Assembly (NCBI GenBank): GCA_036556805.1
Contig: DATBIS010000075.1
Span: forward strand, 1 to 9,818
Direction of reading: 5' to 3'
Source of the DNA: DATBIS01 sp036556805
Lineage (GTDB): Bacteria > Actinomycetota > UBA4738 > HRBIN12
Length of the DNA: 9,818 nt
How positions within the stretch are numbered: position 1 is the first letter of the stretch; each line of letters begins with the position of its first letter. Positions 1-5,661 of the stretch are shown one piece after another. The notes under the pieces were generated by a model. The model saw only the letters and a list, made by a program, of their open reading frames with translations, was not told the DNA's origin and made no database searches. Made by a program: the position numbers and the translations under genes.

Positions 1-981
1 CCAGGCGCGCATCACGCGCACGCGGCCGAGCATCGGCAGCAGCTCGAGCGAGTGGTTCGCGGTCACCTCGAGGAAGTTCAGGGTCGATCCCTGCGAGTAC
101 GACGAGTACGGCTCGATCTCCGAGCCGATGAGCACCTCGCCGCGGTCGGTCTGCGAGATGTACACGTGCAGGGTCGCCGAGACGAGGATCACGTCGAGGA
201 ACGGCTTCAGCGGCTCGGTCACGAACGCCTGCAGCGGATGCGTGACGATCGGGACGCGCACGCCGGCCATGCGCGCGACGTCGCTCGTCCAGCCGGCGGT
301 CGCGGAGATGACGACCGACGTCGCGACCGGGCCCCGCGAGGTGTCGACGCCGGTCACGCGTCCGTCCTCAACGTTGATGCCGAGCACCTCGGTGTCCTGG
401 TGGAGCTCGACGCCCATGCGATCGGCCTGGCGGGCATACGCCCACACGACGGCGTCGTGACGGATCACGCCGCCGGGCGGGTGGTAGAGCGCGGCCATGA
501 TCGGGAACTCCGGGTGGTCGGACACATCGAGCTCGGGGCAGAGCTTCGCGATCTCGTCCGGGTAGATCACCTTCGAGTCGACGCCGAGGAGACGGTTCAC
601 CTCCGCTCGCTCGTGCGCGACGTTCACCGCGCGCTCCGCGTGTGCGAGCGTGAGGTGGCCCTGCTGCGAGAACAGGAGGTTGTAGTCGAGCTCCTGCGCG
701 AGCTGCTCGTAGAGGCGGAGCGACTCCTTGTAGAACGCGACGCCCTCCGGCGTGCGGTAGTTCGCGCGCACGATCGTCGTGTTGCGGCCGCTGCCGCCGG
801 CGCCGAGGTAGCTCTTCTCGAGCACGGCGACGTCGCGGATCCCGCGCTTCGCGAGCTCGTACGCGATCGCGAGCCCGTGCGCGCCGCCGCCCACGACCAC
901 GACGTCGTACGAGGGCTGCAGCTCGGGGCGTCGCCACATGGTCCACGGCCGGAAGTACCGGATCGGATGCATCAGCGCCAT
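1..981 (-). CDS. soxB: Sarcosine oxidase beta subunit (SoxB), partial, C-terminus cut by window start
   Basis: This is the catalytic flavoprotein subunit of heterotetrameric sarcosine oxidase, which oxidises sarcosine (or a similar N-methyl amine) at non-covalent FAD. The visible 327 residues have a Rossmann motif GGGAHG at residues 31-36, the GGSGRNTTIVRANY segment after the second strand, and GVIRHDAVVWAYAR around His175. In the corynebacterial enzyme the equivalent His173 carries covalent FMN. The chain is still open at base 1, ending at the VRVMRAW segment; family members are about 400 residues, so about 75 are missing. The chosen ATG at 981 overlaps the end of soxG by 10 bases. An in-frame ATG at 972 would form a TGATG stop/start junction with soxG and is an equal alternative, since both leave a short tail before the FAD fold. 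It is the last gene of the operon, whereas soxB is normally first. Identification is firm; the exact substrate is not shown by sequence. Confidence 0.95.
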   Translation of the reverse strand, partial: MALMHPIRYFRPWTMWRRPELQPSYDVVVVGGGAHGLAIAYELAKRGIRDVAVLEKSYLGAGGSGRNTTIVRANYRTPEGVAFYKESLRLYEQLAQELDYNLLFSQQGHLTLAHAERAVNVAHERAEVNRLLGVDSKVIYPDEIAKLCPELDVSDHPEFPIMAALYHPPGGVIRHDAVVWAYARQADRMGVELHQDTEVLGINVEDGRVTGVDTSRGPVATSVVISATAGWTSDVARMAGVRVPIVTHPLQAFVTEPLKPFLDVILVSATLHVYISQTDRGEVLIGSEIEPYSSYSQGSTLNFLEVTANHSLELLPMLGRVRVMRAW

Positions 982-1598
982 CCCGTGGAGCGCAAGGCAT
1001 TCCAGCCGACCGGGCCCCCGCCGAGCGCGCGCACGACCCCCAGAATCGTCTCCCACGCGTAGCGCGAGAGCTCGGTGGCGGCGTAGGCCTCGAGCACGGG
1101 CACCTCGAGGTCGCGCCGCGCGAGCACCATGCGCACGTCGGCGATCGGCGCGCCGGTGGCCGACCCCGGCGCGAGCGACGCGGGATCCCAGCTCGTGAGC
1201 CGCGCGAGCAGCTCGGGGAGGCCGGGCCCCGCGAGCGCGAACCCGCCGTAGAGATGGGTGACGTCGGTGACCATCGCGTCGTCGCGCGCGGCCGCTTGGA
1301 GACGCGACGCGATCGAGGCCTCGTCGCCGGGCTCGCCGAGCACGAGCGCCCAGTCGGCCGCGATGCGCGCGACGAACGAGTCGCCGGCAACGGCAAGCGC
1401 CGCGTCGACCCGGCCGCGCACGTCGACCTTCGCGCGGCACGTGATGTCGGCGACCGCCACGGCCTCGCGCAGCAGCGCGCGTTCCGCGTCCTCGTCGCCG
1501 TAGCTCGCAACGAGCTCCCAGTCGCCGCGCGGCTCGACGACCGCGCCGAGCGCGGCCTGCGCGTCGGCGAACGGCGAGCGACGGGTCGCGGTCCTCAC
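972..1598 (-). CDS. soxG: Sarcosine oxidase gamma subunit (SoxG)
   Basis: This is the small GcvT-like subunit of heterotetrameric sarcosine oxidase. In solved complexes it packs on the alpha subunit and helps form the cavity between the flavin site and the folate site. The protein is 208 residues, close to the roughly 200 usual for SoxG. It shows the family segments VADITCRAKVDVRGR, VTDVTHLYGGFALAGP and, near the C-terminus, SRYAWETILGVVRALGG followed by VGWNALR. The GTG start at 1598 shares a GTGA overlap with the soxA stop (1597-1595), which decides the start over longer in-frame options that would run deep into soxA. No clear Shine-Dalgarno is visible ahead of it, fitting translation by coupling to soxA. 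SoxG is the least conserved subunit, so position between soxA and soxB supports the call as much as sequence. Confidence 0.9.
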   Translation of the reverse strand: MRTATRRSPFADAQAALGAVVEPRGDWELVASYGDEDAERALLREAVAVADITCRAKVDVRGRVDAALAVAGDSFVARIAADWALVLGEPGDEASIASRLQAAARDDAMVTDVTHLYGGFALAGPGLPELLARLTSWDPASLAPGSATGAPIADVRMVLARRDLEVPVLEAYAATELSRYAWETILGVVRALGGGPVGWNALRSTGWR

Positions 1599-4375
1599 GA
1601 GCGGAGCCGTTCGCCCTTGGGGTCGTAGAACGGGCTCGTGGCCACGTGCGCGACCGCGTGCGTGCCCCCGAACTGGATCTCGAACTCGGTGCCGTCGTTC
1701 GCCCATCCCGCCGGCACCCAGGCGAGCCCGAGCGCCGTGTCGAGGGTCTCGCTCCACCGAGAGGATGTGACGCGCCCGACCCACACGCCCTCGTGCACGA
1801 CGGAGGCTCCCTCCGGCGGGACCCATTCGCCTTCGGACGTGAACCCCACCAGGCGCTCCCGCGGACCGTCGCGGCGCAGGTCCTCGAGCGAACGCTTGCC
1901 GAGGAAGTCCGGCTTCTCGTCCTTCACGACCCATCCGAGGCCCGCCTCGTACGGGTCGGACTCGGCGTCCGTGTCCTGCCCCACCAGGATGTGCTGCTTC
2001 TCCAGCCGGAGGATGCGCTGCGCCTCAAGGCCGAACGGCGCGATGCCGTACGGCTCGCCGGCCTCCAGAACGGCGTCCCACACGTGGCCGCCGTACATCG
2101 ACGGGAAATGGATCTCGAAGCCGAGCTCCCCCACGAAGCCGATCCGTAGCACGATCGCCGGCACGCCGGCGACCTCGAGCGGCCCGCAGGACAGGTACGG
2201 CATCGCCTCGGCCGAGACGTCGCCGCCGGTGAGCGACCGCATCGCGTCGCGCGCGCGCGGTCCCGCGACGTTCACGGCGCCGAATGCTCCCGTGACGTTC
2301 AGCAGCTGCACGTCGAAGGGCCAGTCCGCGAGCCACCACGTCATCCAGCGCTCGAGCGCGGCGGTGTTGCCGGTCGTCACCGTCACGAAGAACTCGTCGT
2401 CCCCCACGCGGCACACCGCGCCGTCGTCGAGGATCACGCCCTCGTCGTTCAGCATCACGCCGTAGCGCACGCGTCCCACCGCCTGATCGGCGAACCGGTT
2501 CGGGTACAGCCGCTCGAGGAAGGCGGCCGCGTCCGGTCCGCGCACGCGGAACTTGCCGAGCGAGGACACGTCGATCACGCCGACCCGCGTGCGCACGGCC
2601 TCGACCTCGGCGGCCGGGTCCGTGTAGTGGTGGGGCCGGCGCCAGTCGCCCGCCCACATGAAGTCCGCATCGGCCGACGCGTGCCGGTCGTGCATCGTGG
2701 ATTCCTTCCGCGGCGTGCGGCGCCAGCCCGCGAGCGTGCCGAGCTCCACCGGCGTCCAGGGAGGCCGAGCGGTCGTCGGCGCTGTCCCGGCGAACGACGA
2801 GCCCGTGGCCCGCGCGCACAAACGTTGCGACGCAAGCATGCACGCCTTCCCCTGGCAGGGGCCCATCGTGATCGTCGTGTAGCGCTTGAGGAGCTCCATC
2901 GAGTCGAAGCCCTCCGCGACGGCCGTCTTCAGCTCTTTGTTCGTGACGTCCATGCAGAGGCACGCGAACTGCTTGCCGTCGTGGGGCGAGACCTCGGGGG
3001 GCAGGATCACCGGGTCGCCCGCCTCGGCCGCGCGCGCGCGCAGCTCCGCGATGCGCCCGGCGTGGTCGGCGCGCGCGCGGCCGACCCCCGCGGCGGCCTC
3101 GAGCCCCGCGAGCCGTCCCTGCGCCTCGGCGGCCGCCCCGGACCGGGCGCCCGCGACCCCGCCGGCCGCGTGCACGTTCGCCGGCAGCTCGACCGGGAGG
3201 AACGCCTTCGCCGACTCGTCGAACGCGACGCGCGCTCCGGTCATCGCGAGCAGGTTCGCGGAGGGCGCCGCGAAGCCCGCGGTCACCACGACGTCGCACG
3301 CGATCCGGTCTCCCCCGGTCGATCCCGGCGGGCCCACCGACACGGACGACACACGCCGCCGGCCCGATGCCGACAGCACGGTCGACCCGGCGATCACGCG
3401 AACCCCATCCGCGTTCGCCGGCGGTTCCGGGCGAAGGTCCACCAGGACCACCTCCGCGCCGGCCTCGCGAAGCGTGCGCGCCGTCTCGTACCCGGCGTCG
3501 TTCGACGTCAGCACGACCGCGCGCCGCCCGGGCCGGACCCGGTAACGGTGAACCAGGCGTTCGGCCGCCGACGACAGCATCACGCCGGGCAGATCGTTGT
3601 TCGGGAACACGGCGCCCTGCTCCACCGAGCCGGTCGCGAACACGAGGTGCCGCGCGCGGAGCCGGTACAGGGTCCCGGGCGACGCGGCCGCGACCAGCGG
3701 CCCTTCGAACACGCCGAAGGCGGACGTCTCGGCGAGGACCCGAGCGCCCGCGGCCTCCGCTTCTGCGAAAGGCCCTTCGAGGTCCCGGCGTTGTTCCAGC
3801 ACGACCGTCGAGGCGCCGGCGCCCGCGGCCTCGGCGGCGGCCGCGAGGCCGGCGACCCCCCCGCCGATCACCAGCACGTCGGGGTGCAGGTTCACGACCT
3901 CGCGCGGGTCGTGGTCGGGTTCGCGCGGCACCTTCCCGAGGCCCGCCTTCGAGCGGATGAACGGCTCGACGAGCGGCCACGCCCACCGCGGGCGCTGGAA
4001 CACCTTGTAGTAGAAGCCCGGCGGCATCATGAACGACAACGAGTTGAGCCAGCCGTGCACGTCGCGGTCGACCGAAGGCCACGCGTTCTGCCGCTCCACG
4101 CGCATCCCGTCGCGCACCGGCTCGGTGCACGCGCGGACGTTCGGGATGCCGTCGATCTGCATCAGGCAGTTCGGGCACGAGCCGGTCATGCACAGCAGCC
4201 CGCGCGGACGGTGGTACTTGAACGACCGGGACGTGATCGTCACGCCGGCGGCCGCGAGTGCCGAACCCACCGTATCGCCCTCGTAGGCCTCGACGCGGCG
4301 CCCCTCGAAGTCGAGCGTCACCTTCCGGTCGCGGCGGATCGCCTCGCCGGGGCGTTCGGGGAGCCGGTCCGTCAC
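1595..4375 (-). CDS. soxA: Sarcosine oxidase alpha subunit (SoxA), iron-sulfur-type variant
   Basis: This is the large subunit, 926 residues from the GTG at 4375 (corynebacterial SoxA is about 965). Domain order: an N-terminal ferredoxin-like Fer2_4 domain (about 15-100), a pyridine-nucleotide/FAD-type Rossmann domain with GGGVAG at 171-176 (about 165-430), a BFD-like linker domain (about 465-525), and a GcvT-type aminomethyltransferase domain binding tetrahydrofolate (about 565-926), which takes up the formaldehyde-level carbon as methylene-THF. Cysteines 62, 67, 70 and 83 form C-x4-C-x2-C-x12-C, and cysteines 472, 474, 507 and 512 form C-x-C-x32-C-x4-C. Both are complete [2Fe-2S] patterns that corynebacterial SoxA lacks, as I recall its sequence. 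The remaining landmarks, SFKYHRPRGL, GFYYKVF, LLKRYTT and WTPVELGTLAGWRRTP, are standard SoxA. The start overlaps the soxD stop as GTGA; an open frame continues upstream to 4486 but inside soxD. The nearest alternative family is the Fe-S octopine/proline dehydrogenase type, but those lack the fused folate domain. Confidence 0.95.
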   Translation of the reverse strand: MTDRLPERPGEAIRRDRKVTLDFEGRRVEAYEGDTVGSALAAAGVTITSRSFKYHRPRGLLCMTGSCPNCLMQIDGIPNVRACTEPVRDGMRVERQNAWPSVDRDVHGWLNSLSFMMPPGFYYKVFQRPRWAWPLVEPFIRSKAGLGKVPREPDHDPREVVNLHPDVLVIGGGVAGLAAAAEAAGAGASTVVLEQRRDLEGPFAEAEAAGARVLAETSAFGVFEGPLVAAASPGTLYRLRARHLVFATGSVEQGAVFPNNDLPGVMLSSAAERLVHRYRVRPGRRAVVLTSNDAGYETARTLREAGAEVVLVDLRPEPPANADGVRVIAGSTVLSASGRRRVSSVSVGPPGSTGGDRIACDVVVTAGFAAPSANLLAMTGARVAFDESAKAFLPVELPANVHAAGGVAGARSGAAAEAQGRLAGLEAAAGVGRARADHAGRIAELRARAAEAGDPVILPPEVSPHDGKQFACLCMDVTNKELKTAVAEGFDSMELLKRYTTITMGPCQGKACMLASQRLCARATGSSFAGTAPTTARPPWTPVELGTLAGWRRTPRKESTMHDRHASADADFMWAGDWRRPHHYTDPAAEVEAVRTRVGVIDVSSLGKFRVRGPDAAAFLERLYPNRFADQAVGRVRYGVMLNDEGVILDDGAVCRVGDDEFFVTVTTGNTAALERWMTWWLADWPFDVQLLNVTGAFGAVNVAGPRARDAMRSLTGGDVSAEAMPYLSCGPLEVAGVPAIVLRIGFVGELGFEIHFPSMYGGHVWDAVLEAGEPYGIAPFGLEAQRILRLEKQHILVGQDTDAESDPYEAGLGWVVKDEKPDFLGKRSLEDLRRDGPRERLVGFTSEGEWVPPEGASVVHEGVWVGRVTSSRWSETLDTALGLAWVPAGWANDGTEFEIQFGGTHAVAHVATSPFYDPKGERLRS

Positions 4376-4644
4376 GCGGGAGCGGCCTCCCGGTCCGACG
4401 GCCAGTACGTGCGACGGATCTCGTTCGTGGTGGTGTGCCGCTCGGCGAGGAACCACTTCCGGCACCCGTCGCGATGAACCCACCACTCGATCTGCCAGTC
4501 GCTCGCGTTCTCCCGGAAGTAGAGGTACTCGGCGAGCTCGCGGTCCGAGGCGTCGGGACCGGCGCGACGCGTGGCCTCTCCCCCGAACGAGAACTCGAGC
4601 GCCTCGCGCGGGCCGCAGGCGGGACAGGTGACGAGGAACGTCAT
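4372..4644 (-). CDS. soxD: Sarcosine oxidase delta subunit (SoxD), zinc-binding
   Basis: This is the small zinc subunit of heterotetrameric sarcosine oxidase, 90 residues, a normal length. It is a structural partner that sits against the alpha and beta subunits. The zinc site is visible as Cys7-P-A-Cys10 near the start and His57-x3-Cys61 further on, matching Cys6/Cys9/His59/Cys63 of the corynebacterial subunit. Other family hallmarks are PREALEFSFGGEA, LAEYLYFREN and the QIEWWVHRDGCRKWF segment before the RHTTTNEI motif. The ATG at 4644 is the natural start because the zinc motif begins six residues later. It lies 22 bases after the Usp-like gene and overlaps soxA by GTGA. No good Shine-Dalgarno precedes the start; the AG-rich run belonging to the end of the Usp gene is too far upstream. 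A TATCTT hexamer 9 bases ahead raises the option of a separate leaderless start. Confidence 0.95.
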   Translation of the reverse strand: MTFLVTCPACGPREALEFSFGGEATRRAGPDASDRELAEYLYFRENASDWQIEWWVHRDGCRKWFLAERHTTTNEIRRTYWPSDREAAPA

Positions 4645-4666
4645 CGAGCGGAGAAGATAGCGCCCC

Positions 4667-5155
4667 TCAGGGACCGGGCGCGTCCGCGGCGATCCAGACG
4701 AGGCAGTCCACGCCCTCCCGGATCGCGCGAACCGCGCGCTCGTAGGCCCGCGGCTTGATCCGCCGGCGATCCGGGCCGAACACCACGAGCCCCGCCCCCC
4801 TCTCTCGCACGAGGTCGAGCAGGGCTCGCACCGGGCGCGGGCTCCGCACGCGAAGGCGCTCCACCACGACACCGAGGGACCTCGCGAGCTCCGCGGGCGC
4901 GCGAACCGACTCCGACACCTCGGGCGTGAGCTCCTCGAGGGCGTCGTAGCCGAGCACGAGCGACATCCGCAGCGGCTCGAGCTGGGTGACGTTCGCCACG
5001 ATGAGGGGCGAACCGGACTCCACGGCGCTGTCCACCGCAAAGGTCGCGGCGGCCTGGTCGAACGGCATGCCGAGCGTGGCGAGCAGCACGGGCCTGCCCG
5101 AAGCGCCCGCCTTGGCTCGCTCCACCGGTCTCCGCGTCTTGGTGGCGTCGCCCAT
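4667..5155 (-). CDS. Universal stress protein (Usp)-fold protein, degenerate nucleotide site
   Basis: This 162-residue protein looks like a single Usp domain (about 20-157) after a basic, low-complexity leader. The first strand RPVLLATLGMPFDQ, the internal SPLIVANV strand, the helix DLVRERGAGLVVFG and the closing CLVWIA strand follow the Usp pattern. The ATP-binding consensus G-x2-G-x9-G-[ST] is not present: after Phe-Gly127 the chain continues as PDRRRIKPRAYERAVRAI without the second and third glycines. It is therefore probably of the non-ATP-binding Usp type. ATG at 5155 has a GGAG Shine-Dalgarno 7 bases ahead, inside the end of the preceding gene, and is 3 bases from that gene's stop. Its role in the operon is unknown; a stability or regulatory partner of the Sox enzyme is only a guess. 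Confidence 0.7.
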   Translation of the reverse strand: MGDATKTRRPVERAKAGASGRPVLLATLGMPFDQAAATFAVDSAVESGSPLIVANVTQLEPLRMSLVLGYDALEELTPEVSESVRAPAELARSLGVVVERLRVRSPRPVRALLDLVRERGAGLVVFGPDRRRIKPRAYERAVRAIREGVDCLVWIAADAPGP

Positions 5156-5158
5156 CGT

Positions 5159-5515
5159 TCACTCCGGGTGGAGCTGCCACGTGGGGAGGCTCCGGGCCCG
5201 TGCGCGGACCTTCTTCCGCCAGCGCGGCATGTACACGAGGAACCACACGCCCATGATGCCCAAGACGGCGGGGAAGAACCGCCGGCTGTCGACCCTCGCG
5301 AGCGTGATCGCGAACGCGACGGCGAGCAGCACCGACACCGCGACGACCTCGAGCCGGTAGCGCCGCATCTCGCGCATGATGCCCCAGTACTCCTCGCTCG
5401 CGATCTGCGCGGTGTTCCACCGCCGGCCGCAGCTCGGGCACGTCCACGTCTCGCCGTACGGTACGTGCTCCACCTCGCCGCAGTCGCAGCGCACGGTGAT
5501 CGGGGCACCCTTCAT
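5159..5515 (-). CDS. Zinc-ribbon membrane protein of unknown function
   Basis: This is a small protein of 118 residues and the first gene of the minus-strand operon. The N-terminal part has a zinc ribbon with Cys10-x-Cys12 and Cys26-P-S-Cys29. Two hydrophobic segments follow (about 56-74 and 80-97), and a very basic stretch (RWRKKVRARAR) comes right after the second, so the ribbon and tail are probably both cytoplasmic. I do not recognise a named family. The ATG at 5515 is preferred because the ribbon starts nine residues later; an upstream TTG at 5563 would add only unconserved-looking sequence and would swallow the likely promoter. There is no Shine-Dalgarno before this ATG, but a TACACT hexamer ends 6 bases upstream, as expected for a leaderless transcript. 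The next gene starts 3 bases after the stop. Function unknown; it might anchor or sense redox or metal for the downstream enzyme, which is speculation. Confidence 0.75.
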   Translation of the reverse strand: MKGAPITVRCDCGEVEHVPYGETWTCPSCGRRWNTAQIASEEYWGIMREMRRYRLEVVAVSVLLAVAFAITLARVDSRRFFPAVLGIMGVWFLVYMPRWRKKVRARARSLPTWQLHPE

Positions 5516-5521
5516 GTGCTG

Positions 5522-5553
5522 AGTGTATGCCGCACCGCGGCCAGGCATGTCCC
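5522..5553 (-). promoter_or_regulatory. Possible leaderless promoter of the zinc-ribbon/usp/soxDAGB operon
   Basis: On the minus strand a TACACT hexamer (5527 to 5522) lies 6 bases before the ATG at 5515, which would place the transcription start on the A of the start codon. A GGGACA element (5553 to 5548), 4 of 6 matches to TTGACA, is 20 bases further up, longer than ideal. Leaderless starts are common in actinobacteria, and the ATG lacks a Shine-Dalgarno, which supports the reading. It is a pattern match only. Confidence 0.35.
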
Positions 5554-5564
5554 GAAGCGACAAG

Positions 5565-5595
5565 GTTCAACCGACCCGTCGGCACTGGATTGAAC
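5565..5595. promoter_or_regulatory. Nested inverted repeats, possible operator between divergent operons
   Basis: GTTCAA (5565-5570) is mirrored by TTGAAC (5590-5595) with 19 bases between them. Inside sits a second perfect repeat, CCGAC-CC-GTCGG (5571-5582). The right outer arm coincides with the proposed -35 of the plus-strand permease promoter, so a bound repressor would block it. No regulator gene is in the window, and short repeats of this kind can arise by chance in GC-rich DNA. Confidence 0.35.
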
Positions 5596-5619
5596 GCGCG
5601 CGCCAAACCATGCTATACC
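5590..5619 (+). promoter_or_regulatory. Likely promoter of the permease gene
   Basis: TTGAAC (5590-5595) and TATACC (5614-5619) are separated by 18 bases, and a TG one base before the -10 (5611-5612) gives an extended -10 element. The AT content here stands out from the surrounding GC-rich DNA. Transcription would start near 5626, leaving a leader of about 36 bases that contains the strong ribosome binding site. Confidence 0.5.
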
Positions 5620-5645
5620 CGGCCTGCCTTCCGGGCCGCCGGAGT

Positions 5646-5653
5646 GAGGAGGG
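5646..5653 (+). promoter_or_regulatory. Strong ribosome binding site fixing the permease start
   Basis: GAGGAGGG lies 8 bases before the GTG at 5662. It selects this GTG over the in-frame GTG codons at 5644 and 5653 and over the open frame that extends back to 5527. Confidence 0.7.
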
Positions 5654-5661
5654 TGCGAATC

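Noticed and set aside
2690..2705. Possible split of SoxA at an internal ATG (residue Met561, before MHDRHA) into separate oxidoreductase and GcvT genes
   Set aside because: The frame is continuous and the junction WTPVELGTLAGWRRTP...MHDRH is the normal interdomain linker of SoxA; no stop or ribosome binding site suggests two genes.
2025..4193. 722-residue minus-strand frame within soxA
   Set aside because: It is the +1-shifted reading of soxA: very Arg/Gly-rich, with no start context and no domain. The true frame carries all SoxA motifs without interruption.
2627..4477. 616-residue open frame on the plus strand opposite soxA
   Set aside because: It is Arg/His/Val-rich with no recognisable domain, and mirrors a firmly identified gene. 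Long antisense frames are expected in GC-rich coding DNA.
4372..5508. 378-residue minus-strand frame spanning Usp and the zinc-ribbon gene into soxD
   Set aside because: Only its last 90 residues (from ATG 4644) are SoxD. The upstream part is Arg/Ser-rich shadow of two other genes, so it is not a fusion.
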